A DNA stretch of 64,000 nt from Burkholderia stabilis (GCF_001742165.1 NZ_CP016442.1:248001-312000); one strand, 5' to 3'; numbered from the stretch's first letter, positions 1-10,489 are shown. The notes: generated by a model from the sequence alone, not told the origin. Program-made: numbers and translations.

Positions 1-1
1 C

Positions 2-370
2 CTCGCGATCGATCAGAAGATCGCTCAGGTGGCGGAGGCCGAGCAGGCCGATTACGACACGAAGCGCGCGGCCGATCTGGTAATCACCCCCGAGTTCGGC
101 GTGGACGCCAACGGCAACGTGGTGGGCCTGGACAGCGAACGGGCTGTTCTGGTGTTCGAGCACAGCACCGAAAAGTTCGCCAACCTGCTCCGTTTCGACG
201 TGTCAGCGAAGAACAACGATGGTGTCTGGTGCGATGCCGGCCAGGCCGACATGTTCCACTTCCACCTCGAACCGGCCGAGGTCTACCGGCGCTACGCAGA
301 GCGGCAGGCGATCCGCCAGGAAGAACGCGCGGAACGGGAGGCTTACGAGAGCGGCGAGATCTACGCCTGA
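2..370 (+). CDS. Hypothetical protein, 5' end outside window
   Basis: The reading frame is open from the first complete codon, so the gene very likely begins left of the window; the GTG at 29 is only the first start codon visible. The visible 123 residues are acidic, with a charged C-terminal helix rich in Arg and Glu. I recognise no family. It is the first gene of a unit that continues, through an intercistronic hairpin, to the HTH gene at 462 and, before IS insertion, to the gene at 3098. Confidence 0.6.
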   Translation, partial: LAIDQKIAQVAEAEQADYDTKRAADLVITPEFGVDANGNVVGLDSERAVLVFEHSTEKFANLLRFDVSAKNNDGVWCDAGQADMFHFHLEPAEVYRRYAERQAIRQEERAEREAYESGEIYA

Positions 371-396
371 CCACCAGGCTCCACCGTTCAACCAGG

Positions 397-416
397 GCCC
401 ACCCTCACCGGTGGGC
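397..416 (+). other. Intercistronic hairpin
   Basis: GCCCACC and GGTGGGC form a perfect 7-bp stem with a 6-base loop between the stop at 370 and the start at 462. It is followed by a short stretch ending in GGTAC, as in the other hairpins of this arm. Confidence 0.6.
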
Positions 417-461
417 TTTGCGGTACAAGCCCCTGGGCTTCCATCGAACCGGAGCCGTCCC

Positions 462-911
462 ATGACCACCGCACCGTCCACCCCGTTGACCGTCAAAGAA
501 GCGGCCCAGGCCCTGGCCGTCAGCGACGGACGCGTGATGCAGTTCCTCCGCGCCGGCGCGCTGACCTTGGCGGCCAACCCGGATCGGTCCAGCGGCCCCC
601 AGCGCTCGAAGCACCACGTTGACCCGTCCTCGGTCGAAGCGTTGCGGCAGGCCCGTGCCAAGGCACAGGTTGACAAGGCCGCGCGGGAGGCACGGCGGCA
701 GAGCTTTCTCGCGGCACGGCAGCGCCTGCAGGCGCTCCGCGATGCCCAGGCCCAGGGCCTGCTGACCCCGGCGGATGCGGCGCGTGAGCTGGGCATGTCG
801 CGCCAGTTGATCCATTTCCACGTCCACCGCGGCAACCTTGCCACCGTGACCGTCGCCGGCCGCCGCCTGGTGCAACGGTCCGACCTCGAAGCGTTGTCAG
901 CAGCACGTTGA
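462..911 (+). CDS. Double helix-turn-helix protein, tail replaced by IS21
   Basis: The protein holds two MerR/excisionase-like HTH segments, one near residues 8-30 (TVKEAAQALAVSDGRVMQFL) and one near 105-145 ending RRLVQRSDLEAL. Such domains bind DNA; here a regulatory role is inferred. The present frame runs into the IS element at 895 and stops at 911. Removing the IS and one copy of the GCGT duplication restores a natural end, DLEAFKQRRDGH and stop at 3015-3017, so the last eight residues were exchanged for LSAAR. The protein may still work, because both HTH segments are intact. The start ATG follows a GGAG. Confidence 0.75.
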   Translation: MTTAPSTPLTVKEAAQALAVSDGRVMQFLRAGALTLAANPDRSSGPQRSKHHVDPSSVEALRQARAKAQVDKAAREARRQSFLAARQRLQALRDAQAQGLLTPADAARELGMSRQLIHFHVHRGNLATVTVAGRRLVQRSDLEALSAAR

Positions 912-942
912 AAATGACCCAGCGGCAGCACATTGGATTTGA

Positions 943-2816
<1,874 letters not shown>

Positions 2817-2987
2817 GTGATGATCAGCAACATCGTTTGACCCTGGGTCAGGCGAAACCGATGGCCAGCAACTGACGCTGACCCAGGGTCACGCAACATG
2901 CTGGGCATCAACTTGGTGACCCAGGTGGGTCAAATCTAATGTGCTGCACAACGGCCCAAGTGGGTCACTTCTAAGTTGCTGTTGACA

Positions 2988-3017
2988 GCGTTCAAGCAGC
3001 GTCGCGATGGGCACTGA
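2988..3017 (+). pseudogene. Severed 3' end of the HTH gene at 462
   Basis: After the second GCGT copy, the bases continue the frame of the interrupted gene: TTC AAG CAG CGT CGC GAT GGG CAC TGA. This gives FKQRRDGH and the original stop. Confidence 0.75.
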
Positions 3018-3042
3018 CCGGCACCACCTCCACGGGCCAGGG

Positions 3043-3061
3043 CCAGTCCGATGAGGGCTGG
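3043..3061 (+). other. Intercistronic hairpin
   Basis: CCAGTCC pairs with GGGCTGG (one G-T pair), followed by TTTGTGGGTACC. It has the same position and the same GGTACC tail as the other hairpins. The tail GGGTACC can also pair with GGTACCC just before the next start codon. Confidence 0.5.
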
Positions 3062-3097
3062 TTTGTGGGTACCACAACCAACCCCATGAGGTACCCC

Positions 3098-4348
3098 ATG
3101 TTTTCCGGTGAACTTGACGTCCGCGGCCTGTCCGACGCGATGGGTCTTCCCGAGACCGAGGTCAACCACCGCCTGTACGGCGGCCGTGAGCCCTTGCTGG
3201 GTGGCGCTGGTGGAACGATGGGCGGGACGGCGTCGCTGCCGAAGCCGACCCAGACGAAGCACCGGCACCCGTTCCTGGCCCGGTATCACCCGGCGCCCGC
3301 GGGCGATGACGAGCTGCTCACGCAAGCCCAGGTTGCCCAGGAGCTGGGGTTCACGCCCGCGTCGGTCTGCAACCTCGTCAAGAAAGGGCGGCTAGCGACG
3401 GTGGAGCGTGGCGGGCGGCGGTTCATCCTCCGGGCCACCCTCGATGCGTTCCGCGCGGTGCGCTTCCCGGCGAACCGGCAGGAGGTCATGACCGTTAAGC
3501 AGGCGATGCGGGAGCTGGGCCTCACCACCGAGCACTCCGTCTACCGGTTGCTTCGTGAGAACGGCATCAAGCCCACCAAGTTCGGCCTGCAGATTTACCT
3601 CACCCGCGACGAGCTGGACACGATCCAACGGGCACGCAAGGGCAAGGGCCTGGAACGTTCGATGGAGCCGGCGGCCAGCATCGCTCCGGCCCCAGACGAT
3701 ACCAGCGCGCCGACGATCGCTCCCACGGCACCCGAGCCGATCGTGGCGCCCACGGTCCAGACCCATACCTCGGCATCGGCCCCCACGGTTGAGGCCCAGG
3801 CTCCGGCGTTGGACCTGGCGCCCGTGGCGCACCCGGAGCGTCCGGTGTACGCCGGGCCGAATCGACCGAGGAAGAGGGGCGAGAGCTACGTCCAGGCGAC
3901 GCGCACGGTGCCCGACCCGGTCTCGCCGACCGGATTCGCGGTGCGTCGCGGCACCCCGGTGTGCAGCGACGACCTGTCCGACCTGCACGTGCTCGTGTTC
4001 AAGAAGAGCCGGGGCGCCCTGGCCGACCGGCTGCGTTACGCACCCCTCGAGACGATCGATGAGCGGGCTCCCAACGGCGAAACTCCGCTGCACCACGCGG
4101 CCCGGCGTGGCCACCTGCACGGCGCGGCGCTGCTCCTCGCGCACGGGGCGGACGTGCACGCGGTCGACGAGTTCGGCCTCACCCCGCTGCACCACGCTGC
4201 CGAGCAGGGCCACCGGGACGTGGTCCTGCAGCTCATCGCGTTTGGCGCACGGCCGGAACGGAAGAGCTACGACGGGCAGACCGCGTCCGACCTCGCGAAG
4301 GACGCCGGGACCCGGGAGGTGCTCAAGGCCGCGCGAGCGATTGGCTGA
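3098..4348 (+). CDS. HTH-ankyrin fusion protein
   Basis: Of 416 residues, the first half carries two MerR/excisionase-like HTH segments (LTQAQVAQELGFTPASVCNL near 71-90 and VMTVKQAMRELGLTTEHSVY near 130-150). A Pro/Ala/Thr-rich linker follows (about 190-265), and the C-terminal 90 residues hold two or three ankyrin repeats (NGETPLHHAARRGHLHGAAL and FGLTPLHHAAEQGHRDVVL). DNA binding plus protein binding is inferred. The ATG at 3098 follows GAGG; an upstream start at 3065 lacks a ribosome site. Joining these domains in one protein is unusual. Before the IS21 insertion it would have been co-transcribed with the HTH gene at 462. Confidence 0.75.
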   Translation: MFSGELDVRGLSDAMGLPETEVNHRLYGGREPLLGGAGGTMGGTASLPKPTQTKHRHPFLARYHPAPAGDDELLTQAQVAQELGFTPASVCNLVKKGRLATVERGGRRFILRATLDAFRAVRFPANRQEVMTVKQAMRELGLTTEHSVYRLLRENGIKPTKFGLQIYLTRDELDTIQRARKGKGLERSMEPAASIAPAPDDTSAPTIAPTAPEPIVAPTVQTHTSASAPTVEAQAPALDLAPVAHPERPVYAGPNRPRKRGESYVQATRTVPDPVSPTGFAVRRGTPVCSDDLSDLHVLVFKKSRGALADRLRYAPLETIDERAPNGETPLHHAARRGHLHGAALLLAHGADVHAVDEFGLTPLHHAAEQGHRDVVLQLIAFGARPERKSYDGQTASDLAKDAGTREVLKAARAIG

Positions 4349-4765
4349 ACCGGAGGCAGGGGCCAGGGGCTGACCATGGAGGAGCGGGCGGCCCCTGGTG
4401 CGGTGGAAGACCGGAACCGGCGAACGGCAACGTCAAAACCCTGGGCACAAGGCCCACTCCGCCCCGTCACCGCACAGCGGCGGGACGCGGGGCTCAGGCC
4501 CAAGGGCAGGTTGCAGCGGTGCGTGGGGAGGGTGGCCGGAGGATCGGGGTTGCGGCGGGGCGTTAGCCCCGTTTTTCATGTGCCCTGGCACGGACCACTC
4601 CCCTCTGGCACCGAGGGTCGACCGTTCGTCCGATAGCACAAAGTTTCTGCGTTCTTACCGCATAAATCCTGCTTACCGGTGTTGCTCAGGAAGATGATTT
4701 TCGTAGACTGGAAGTGTAGGCAGCGCAATCGACGCAACGCCAAACCCCACCCCCCGGAGTTCACC
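4349..4765 (+). promoter_or_regulatory. Repeated promoter module upstream of 4766
   Basis: No gene. It holds CCTGGGCACAAGGCCCACT near 4440 (also near 7122, 7790 and 13993), the palindrome GTGCCCTGGCAC at 4580-4591, the motif GGTCGACCGTTCGTCCGA at 4616-4633, then -35 TTGCTC (4682-4687), a 16-bp spacer and -10 TAGACT (4704-4709). The start region downstream of the -10, GGAAGTGTAGGCAGCGC, recurs in the sister modules. Confidence 0.75.
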
Positions 4766-5311
4766 ATGACCACCATTTCCCGTCGCGAAACCCTGTCCTT
4801 GGTTCGCAAGGCTCTCCACGAAGCCTTCCCACAAACAACGTTCACCCTCCAGCCGTCGCGCTCGAAGGGAAACGCCGCTTGTGGTTTCACGCTGGTGTGG
4901 GTGAAATGGATCGACGGTCCCAGCTCGTCGCAGGTCCACGATGTTGTGAGTCGGTTTGAGGATCGCATCATTGATTGGGACCGGCCCACGCCCTGGAGCA
5001 ATCAACCCAAGGCAAACCACCTCCTCGACGGGCACGCCGTGCGTTTCGACGTGTCGTTCTTTTCCCTTAAGCGAACCATGAGCGAGGAAACACTCGTCGA
5101 CGTGATGGACGCCGCCGTTAAGGATTTTCCGACGCCTTATGAAACGACGGCGATCCGCTACACCACGGTCGTCCCGCAACCGAGCAAAACGGCGGAGCGC
5201 GTTCAACGTGTGGATCAAGGCGCCTGGGAACGCCAGGAGCTGCTCGACCTGGCCGCGAACGCGATGGTCGCCAACGGTCCTACACCGACTCGGAACCGCG
5301 CACGACTGTAA
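4766..5311 (+). CDS. LPD29-like small protein
   Basis: The 181-residue protein has an N-terminal segment (ETLSLVRKALHEAFPQTTFT, then SRSKGNAACGFTLVWVKW and a VVSRFEDRIIDW helix). This resembles the LPD29 domain, known in proteins of conjugative elements and phages and sometimes fused into polyvalent proteins. I assign it by resemblance only. Function is unknown; such proteins are often linked to entry into a new host. It is the first gene of a unit with 5413 and 6312 and has its own promoter at 4682-4709. Confidence 0.6.
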   Translation: MTTISRRETLSLVRKALHEAFPQTTFTLQPSRSKGNAACGFTLVWVKWIDGPSSSQVHDVVSRFEDRIIDWDRPTPWSNQPKANHLLDGHAVRFDVSFFSLKRTMSEETLVDVMDAAVKDFPTPYETTAIRYTTVVPQPSKTAERVQRVDQGAWERQELLDLAANAMVANGPTPTRNRARL

Positions 5312-5341
5312 GCGTTCCCCACCCTGAACGTTCACCCTGGG

Positions 5342-5357
5342 CCCGCGGCAACGCGGG
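5342..5357 (+). other. Intercistronic hairpin with GNRA loop
   Basis: CCCGCG-GCAA-CGCGGG: a perfect 6-bp stem closed by a GCAA tetraloop, followed by TTCTGGCGTACGAGG. Nearly the same sequence recurs at 6237. Confidence 0.7.
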
Positions 5358-5412
5358 TTCTGGCGTACGAGGGCTCGCACGGTGCGGCCCAGTGCCAGGA
5401 GAGGCAACCACC

Positions 5413-6207
5413 ATGTTCGACCGACCAGACCGCACGCGCAAAGGCGCAATGCACAATATTTCCTGTTCCGCCATCCGCGCCGATCATTTCGGCGAAGCGG
5501 CGACGTCCAGCGGTGACACGCATTTCACCTTCCTCGCGTTCGGTGGCATCTACCAGGACCTCCGCGCTTACGGCCGTACCGGGGCATCGATCCTGAAAAG
5601 CGTTTCGTTCAAGCTGTTGTCGACCATCGACGAGAGCGGCGACGCGGTGGAGCAGCCCATCGCGGTGGTTGTCGCTTCCGCCGGCGGGCATAACTTCGAC
5701 GTCTGGTTCCAGCGGAACGAGCAGGGTGACGTGGCCCCGTACCAGCCCAGCGGCTCGATGACGGAAGCCCTGGACTGTCGCTTCACCCTCGGCGACGCGC
5801 TGTCCGAGCTGGCGCTGACCATGGTTCAGGAGCACAAGGACTTCATGGACACGAACACCGAGGAGGAGGACAGCGAACGGCTGGAGCCGATCACGCAGAT
5901 CGCCAGCTTCAAGAAGGCGTTGATCGAGCGGATGATCGCGACCGCCACCGACGGGATTGTCACGTTCGAGCTGAACGCGGCGCTGCCCCGGCCCCTGCCG
6001 GACGTCTGGACGCTGGTGGAAGCGGCGGCTTACATGTCGGTATCGGTCGAGTTCGTCCGTCAGGGGATGGACCAGGGCGCACTGGCCTGCCTCATGATCC
6101 GGGAGCCGACCGGCGAACGCATGTGGTTCTCGAAGCAGGCGATCGACGACTTCTGGACGACCGAGGTGGGGATCACCCACCGGCCCACCCGCACCCGGTA
6201 CGCGTGA
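5413..6207 (+). CDS. Unknown protein with C-terminal HTH segment
   Basis: Residues 1-190 match no family I know; they look like a soluble mixed alpha/beta domain with an acidic stretch (NTEEEDSERLE). The last 65 residues (LVEAAAYMSVSVEFVRQGMD through MWFSKQAIDDFW) look like a MerR/excisionase HTH, relating it to the neighbours at 462, 3098 and 6312. It is the second gene of the 4766 unit and sits between two near-identical hairpins. Confidence 0.65.
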   Translation: MFDRPDRTRKGAMHNISCSAIRADHFGEAATSSGDTHFTFLAFGGIYQDLRAYGRTGASILKSVSFKLLSTIDESGDAVEQPIAVVVASAGGHNFDVWFQRNEQGDVAPYQPSGSMTEALDCRFTLGDALSELALTMVQEHKDFMDTNTEEEDSERLEPITQIASFKKALIERMIATATDGIVTFELNAALPRPLPDVWTLVEAAAYMSVSVEFVRQGMDQGALACLMIREPTGERMWFSKQAIDDFWTTEVGITHRPTRTRYA

Positions 6208-6236
6208 ACCGTCACCGACGCACACCATCACTAGGG

Positions 6237-6252
6237 CCCGCGGCAACGCGGG
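6237..6252 (+). other. Intercistronic hairpin with GNRA loop
   Basis: CCCGCG-GCAA-CGCGGG followed by TTTTGGCGTACGAGG, a near copy of the hairpin at 5342, now between 5413 and 6312. Confidence 0.7.
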
Positions 6253-6311
6253 TTTTGGCGTACGAGGCCCAGGCCTTACCCTTTTTGTTTCACGCAGGAG
6301 AAAGACCGACC

Positions 6312-7079
6312 ATGACCGCACGCGCGACCCCCACGACCATCCAGGGCCAGGCTTGCCTCGGGCTGGCCGACGCCACCGTACACCTGGGCCTCGCCGCGTC
6401 GAGCAAGGCGGCGGTTTGGCGCAAGATTCAGGCGGGCCACCTGCACGGGGTCCAGGACGCCCGGGGCGCATGGTTCGTCCCGGTGGCGGAGCTGGACCGC
6501 CATAAGGCCCTGGCCGCCGACACGTCCCGCGTCGGGGCCCGCGAGGCGGCGATGATGCTTGAGGTGGCGATCACCACGGTGCGCGACTGGGCACAGCGGG
6601 GCGTGCTGGCCGGTGCCCTGGACGACCGGGGCCGGTGGTCGTTCGCGCGCAAGAGCATTGCGGCGCACGCCAAGGCCCTGGCGGTGCAGCGCGAGGGGAT
6701 GACCGCGTCCCAGGCCGCGCGGTACTGCTCGCTGGAGCAGGTCAACTCCCCGCTCCGCCACCTCAACACGTTGAACGACGCGGTGAAGCGGGGCGAGCTG
6801 TCGGCGTTCGTCGACGCCAGCGGCCGGCGCAGGTTCCACCAGCAGGAGCTGGACCGTTTCCTGGCGGAGCGCGCGAAGCAGGACCGCCACGTGCCGGGCA
6901 CGCTGAGCGCGAAGGAGGCGGCCGAGGTCCTGGGCGTTGCCGACCGCAGCACCATCGGGTGGTTCGCCGAGCGGGGTCAGCTCGACCGGGTCCGGGTCGG
7001 GCGATACTGGCGTTACCCCGTGAAGTCGGTCCAGGCGTTGAAGCGCCGGCGGGACAAGGCGGCCCAGGCCCAGGGCTGA
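6312..7079 (+). CDS. Protein with up to four tandem HTH segments
   Basis: Four successive excisionase/MerR-like segments are visible: LGLADATVHLGLAASSKAAV (about 14-60), VGAREAAMMLEVAITTVRDW (about 74-115), MTASQAARYCSLEQVNSPLR (about 130-175), and LSAKEAAEVLGVADRSTIGW ending RYWRYPVKSVQALKRRRDK (about 195-250). The last is the clearest, the third the weakest. A chain of HTH domains in one 255-residue protein suggests binding to repeated DNA sites, which this element has in plenty; that link is inference. The start follows GCAGGAGAAAG. It is the last gene of the 4766 unit. Confidence 0.7.
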   Translation: MTARATPTTIQGQACLGLADATVHLGLAASSKAAVWRKIQAGHLHGVQDARGAWFVPVAELDRHKALAADTSRVGAREAAMMLEVAITTVRDWAQRGVLAGALDDRGRWSFARKSIAAHAKALAVQREGMTASQAARYCSLEQVNSPLRHLNTLNDAVKRGELSAFVDASGRRRFHQQELDRFLAERAKQDRHVPGTLSAKEAAEVLGVADRSTIGWFAERGQLDRVRVGRYWRYPVKSVQALKRRRDKAAQAQG

Positions 7080-7447
7080 ACCAGGGGCGGGGACCACCGG
7101 CACCAGCGCGAACACCAAAACCCTGGGCACAAGGCCCACTCGACCCCGGACCCGCGCAGCGGACGGGAGCGGGGCTCCAGGGCGTTCGCCCGAACACCGC
7201 ACCGCACGCGGAGGTGGCGGGCCCAGGCCAGGTGGTGGAGGAAGGCGGCGAACGGGAACGGCTTCCCGATGTGCCAAGGCACGGCTCCGCCAATCGGAGA
7301 GGGCATTGCCAGATGAAGGTCGACCGTTCGTCCGATAGCACGAAGTTTCTGCGTTCTTACCGTTGCCTTAGTTGGTGTGTCTTGTATCTTGGAAGTATAG
7401 GCAACGCGCAACGACGCATCGCCACAACCCCACCCCCGGAGACCCCC
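7080..7447 (+). promoter_or_regulatory. Repeated promoter module upstream of 7448
   Basis: No gene. CCTGGGCACAAGGCCCACT near 7122, palindrome GTGCCAAGGCAC 7271-7282, motif GGTCGACCGTTCGTCCGA 7318-7335, -35 TTGCCT 7363-7368, 16-bp spacer, -10 TATCTT 7385-7390, then GGAAGTATAGGCAACGCGC. Confidence 0.75.
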
Positions 7448-7711
7448 ATGACCTTCACCGAAGACTTCCTCGCCACCTTGGATTGGCGGGAGCTTGGCGC
7501 CCTTGCGCTGAACGACGACCTCACGACTCGCACCGGGGAGGAGCTGATCAATCTTTCGACGGCCTTGGGTATGCGCGCCGAGCAGTGCAAAGCAGAGACC
7601 AAACGCCTTCGCGATCAGGCTCGAGCCATGGACGCCTGGCATGAAAAAGTCGGGGCTGCTCGCCAAAAGGTTCTCGCCAAGGAATACCCCGCCCGACCCG
7701 TAACCGTGTGA
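7448..7711 (+). CDS. Small hypothetical protein
   Basis: The 87-residue product is mainly helical, with a charged coiled-coil-like centre (RAEQCKAETKRLRDQARAMD). No family is recognised. It is a single-gene unit with its own promoter module. A hairpin at 7731-7756 (AATCCGGTGC / GCGCCGGATT) follows the stop. Confidence 0.6.
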   Translation: MTFTEDFLATLDWRELGALALNDDLTTRTGEELINLSTALGMRAEQCKAETKRLRDQARAMDAWHEKVGAARQKVLAKEYPARPVTV

Positions 7712-8171
7712 TCGTCCCCACCTTGAATGTAATCCGGTGCATTTTTGCGCCGGATTTGGCGTACCAGCGCCGCGATCGGAAAACCAAACCCTGGGCACAA
7801 GGCCCACTCGACCCCGGACCCGCGGAGCGGATGGGCGCGGGGCACCAAGGCGATCGCCCGAACACCGCACTGCACGCGGAGGGTGGCAGGCCCCGGCCAA
7901 GTGGTGGAGGTAGGCGGGGACCGCGAGGTAATGGCCCGGAGGGCGAGTGGGGCGCGAGCCCCGTTTTCGCATGTGCCACGGCACGGCTCCACCAGGTGGA
8001 TCAACCGTTCATCGGCGAGGGTCGACCGTTCGTCCGACAGCACAAAGTTTCTGCGTTTTTACCGCATAAATCCCGCTCACCGGCGTTGCTCAATCGGATG
8101 GTTTTTGTAGACTGGAAGTATAGGTAGCGCGCGATCGACGCACCGCCACAACCCCACCCACGGAGTTCTTC
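7712..8171 (+). promoter_or_regulatory. Hairpin and promoter module upstream of 8172
   Basis: It begins with a hairpin (7731-7740 with 7747-7756) and a TGGCGTACC tail, then CCTGGGCACAAGGCCCACT near 7790, the palindrome GTGCCACGGCAC 7973-7984, a weak copy (about 7998-8015) and a full copy (8020-8037) of GGTCGACCGTTCGTCCGA 22 bp apart, -35 TTGCTC 8086-8091, 16-bp spacer and -10 TAGACT 8108-8113. Confidence 0.75.
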
Positions 8172-8597
8172 ATGACCACCGCCACCCCGCACATCAACCC
8201 GACGAAGCTCTTCACGTTCCAGAAGGGGCAAGCTACCAAGTCCATCGTTCGATTCATCGCCCACACCGGCGCGGTGTTCGAAGCGACCAGCCTGGAGGAG
8301 GTGGTCGAGCAGGCCGAGGATGGCCTGGGCGTGTCGCTGGAGTACGGCATGGACGAGCACGGCCGACTCGAACGCGTGACCCTGGTCCGCAGCCGGTCCG
8401 GCAAGTGGCTCGAGCCCAAGGTGCAACGCACCCGCGTTTGGCCGGACACCCCCGAATGGCAAGCGGTGCGCCGGACCCTGCTGGACGTCCTCGACGCGTT
8501 CCAGAACGGTGCGCCGGTTGGCCCGTGCCCGTATGATGCAGACGGCTACCTCCCCGGCGAGCGCGAAGCGCAGGAGGGCCTGGAGCTGGCCGCCTGA
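8172..8597 (+). CDS. Hypothetical protein
   Basis: The 141-residue soluble protein matches no family I know. The middle (FEATSLEEVVEQAEDGLGVSLEY) is acidic and helical. It is the first gene of a unit with 8682, from which it is parted by a GNRA-loop hairpin. The start follows CCCACGGAG and the shared leader. Confidence 0.6.
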   Translation: MTTATPHINPTKLFTFQKGQATKSIVRFIAHTGAVFEATSLEEVVEQAEDGLGVSLEYGMDEHGRLERVTLVRSRSGKWLEPKVQRTRVWPDTPEWQAVRRTLLDVLDAFQNGAPVGPCPYDADGYLPGEREAQEGLELAA

Positions 8598-8626
8598 TCG
8601 GCACCACCACCCACGTTGATCCAGGG

Positions 8627-8642
8627 GCCGCGGGAACGCGGC
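8627..8642 (+). other. Intercistronic hairpin with GNRA loop
   Basis: GCCGCG-GGAA-CGCGGC. Compared with 5342 the outer pair is changed on both sides (C-G to G-C) and the loop is GGAA, so stem and loop type are kept while bases differ. The tail ends in GGGTACC. Confidence 0.7.
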
Positions 8643-8681
8643 ATTCTGGGTACCATCCCTCCCGGCCCCTTGGAGTACGAC

Positions 8682-9410
8682 ATGACCAACGATGAACTGA
8701 AAGCTGTGCAAGACCGTCGGGAGCGCTATGAACAGGCTGAAAACCTGGTGCAGGCGCTGATCTACGCGGGACGCTACGGCGACGCCCTGGCCGCCATCAT
8801 CGAGCGCTTTTCCGGCGATGACCAGACGGCGGTGCCCGAGCGGTTCCCGTTCTACCTGGAAACCTGGCTGAACCAAGTGGTCGGGATGGTGCGGGCGCCG
8901 GCCGGTCGTGCGGCGTTCATCCGCGAACTCATGGCGCTGAGCGACGAGGACCCCGTGGCCGCCGTCTGGCGGGTCGCGAACACCTACGGCGTCCAGCCTG
9001 ACGTCTATCCGGAGCTGGTGGCGCTCCTAGGTACCGACCTGAATCGCGAGGTCTCGCTCTACGTGACCCCAGGGCTCAACGACAACGGCTCAGATTTCAT
9101 GCAGGGTCCGTTGTGGCTGGTCCTGCTGCTCTGCGTGTGCCGACCGAACGAGGCCAGGTCGATCGGTGTTCTGGCTTACAAGAAATCGTTCAGCGAGGCG
9201 GACATCGCGTGGATCGACGAGGCCGCGAGCTTGGCGGCGAAGCATGGTGCTGCCCTCGGGCTCGCCATGACGGTGACGTGGAAGCGCAGCAAACCCGTCC
9301 TGCAGGCCATGGTGTCGGACATCGAAGCGCGACACATTCGCCAGGCGCTCGACGCCGCTCAGGTGGAGGAGCCCGTGCGGGCCCGGTCCCGGTCCCGGTC
9401 GCGGCTCTGA
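8682..9410 (+). CDS. Hypothetical helical protein with Arg/Ser tail
   Basis: The 242-residue, mostly helical protein has a hydrophobic segment (GPLWLVLLLCVCRPNEA, about 140-157) and ends in an Arg-Ser repeat (RARSRSRSRL). It has no recognised domain. It is the second gene of the 8172 unit. Confidence 0.6.
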   Translation: MTNDELKAVQDRRERYEQAENLVQALIYAGRYGDALAAIIERFSGDDQTAVPERFPFYLETWLNQVVGMVRAPAGRAAFIRELMALSDEDPVAAVWRVANTYGVQPDVYPELVALLGTDLNREVSLYVTPGLNDNGSDFMQGPLWLVLLLCVCRPNEARSIGVLAYKKSFSEADIAWIDEAASLAAKHGAALGLAMTVTWKRSKPVLQAMVSDIEARHIRQALDAAQVEEPVRARSRSRSRL

Positions 9411-9440
9411 CCACCCCGCTGCACCAACGTTGCCCCAGGG

Positions 9441-9460
9441 CCCACCGCAAAAACGGTGGG
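9441..9460 (+). other. Hairpin after 9410
   Basis: CCCACCG-CAAAAA-CGGTGGG followed by TTTCGGGGTACC. The T-run is too short for a clear Rho-independent terminator. Confidence 0.6.
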
Positions 9461-9536
9461 TTTCGGGGTACCGGGGCCCCGAGCCCTGCAACGTTGGAGA
9501 AGCAGTATGTCGAAACCGGACCGAGCGGAACTCAGG

Positions 9537-9555
9537 GCCCACCTTCACGGTGGGC
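9537..9555 (+). other. Second hairpin after 9410
   Basis: GCCCACC-TTCAC-GGTGGGC, 77 bases after the previous hairpin. A short ATG frame starting at 9507 between the two may be what is left of a lost gene of the unit. Confidence 0.5.
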
Positions 9556-9874
9556 TTGTCGTTGGTGCGTCGCAATGGGCACGACCGGGCCCCATGACCC
9601 CCAACCCCGCCGGGGCTCCGCCCGGCACTCCAACACCGGACCTCGGCCACCTCGAACCTCGCCGCAGGCAGGGAGTGGGGCTCCAACGCACCCATCCGGG
9701 CCGTGCCCTGGCACGGGCCTATCGGTTGCTATAGCGGTGGAGGGACCATTGAAAAATACAAATGGCTGGCCCCGTGAATCGCTGGGTTAAACCGTTGACG
9801 AGGTGGAGTGTTTCTCTACACTGGACTTATAGGCAGCGCGATCGACGCACCGCCACCACCCCGAGGACCCCGCC
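9556..9874 (+). promoter_or_regulatory. Promoter module upstream of 9875
   Basis: No gene. Palindrome GTGCCCTGGCAC 9703-9714, -35 TTGACG 9795-9800 exactly 80 bases on, 16-bp spacer, -10 TACACT 9817-9822, then TTATAGGCAGCGCGATCG as in the sister modules. The GGTCGACCGTTCGTCCGA motif is missing here. Confidence 0.75.
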
Positions 9875-10090
9875 ATGAGCACCACCCCCTGGAACCTGTT
9901 CCGCTTCTACCCCAGCAACGACGACCGGTACACCGAAGCCCCCACCAAGCTCGACGCCATCGCCCGGGGCCTGGGCCTCACCGTCGACGAGCTGGACGCG
10001 GCGATGCTGACGTCCGACAGCTTCGCCGAGGGCTACGTCATCCGCGCGGCGCTCGACACCCGTCCGGAGTACAGCGCGGCGATGGCCTGA
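9875..10090 (+). CDS. Small hypothetical protein
   Basis: The 71-residue acidic protein (LDAIARGLGLTVDELDAAM) has a segment that could be a short HTH, but it is too small to call. It comes first in a unit with the HicA-like gene at 10184. No known antitoxin family is recognised, although its place before a HicA-like gene makes a partner role worth testing. Confidence 0.55.
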   Translation: MSTTPWNLFRFYPSNDDRYTEAPTKLDAIARGLGLTVDELDAAMLTSDSFAEGYVIRAALDTRPEYSAAMA

Positions 10091-10119
10091 CCACCACCAG
10101 CACCACCGTAGGCCCAGGG

Positions 10120-10138
10120 CCCACCGCAAAACGGTGGG
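10120..10138 (+). other. Intercistronic hairpin
   Basis: CCCACCG-CAAAA-CGGTGGG followed by TTCGTCCGTACC. A second small hairpin, GGAGCG-TCC-CGCTCC, lies just before the next gene. Confidence 0.6.
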
Positions 10139-10183
10139 TTCGTCCGTACCGGAGCGTCCCGCTCCGCTGGACGGACCACGAAC

Positions 10184-10429
10184 ATGGGCAAACCGCACTA
10201 CTCGAACGACAAAGACCTGGCCCGACATGTGGCAGGGCTGGTTAAGCAGGGGTGGACCTACACGAAGGGCAAGACACACGGAAAACTCGTGGCGCCCAAC
10301 GGACGACGGATGGCGGTCCCGGTGAGCCCATCGGACCGTCGGGGATTCGAGAACCACCTTCACCAGGTGGAAAGACTGCAGGCTTTACCGGCGGGCCCCA
10401 TACGGAAACGCAAGGGCAAGTGCCATTGA
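10184..10429 (+). CDS. HicA-like (YcfA fold) protein
   Basis: The 81 residues fit the small HicA fold: an N-terminal helix (DLARHVAGLVKQGW), a strand pair around the conserved-type residues GKTHGKLVAPNGRRMAVPVS, and a C-terminal helix. HicA proteins are double-stranded-RNA-binding-fold ribonucleases blocked by HicB; the usual catalytic His would be the one in KTHGK. No HicB-like gene is adjacent, so toxicity is uncertain. Confidence 0.55.
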   Translation: MGKPHYSNDKDLARHVAGLVKQGWTYTKGKTHGKLVAPNGRRMAVPVSPSDRRGFENHLHQVERLQALPAGPIRKRKGKCH

Positions 10430-10489
10430 AGGAGGGGTGGTGAGGCCGCGGGGCAAGCGGGTGCCCTGGCACGGGCCCCGCTTGTCCGG

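Noticed and set aside
9507..9734. Small plus-strand frame starting MSKPDRAEL
   Set aside because: It runs through an intercistronic hairpin and into repeat sequence; at most a gene remnant.
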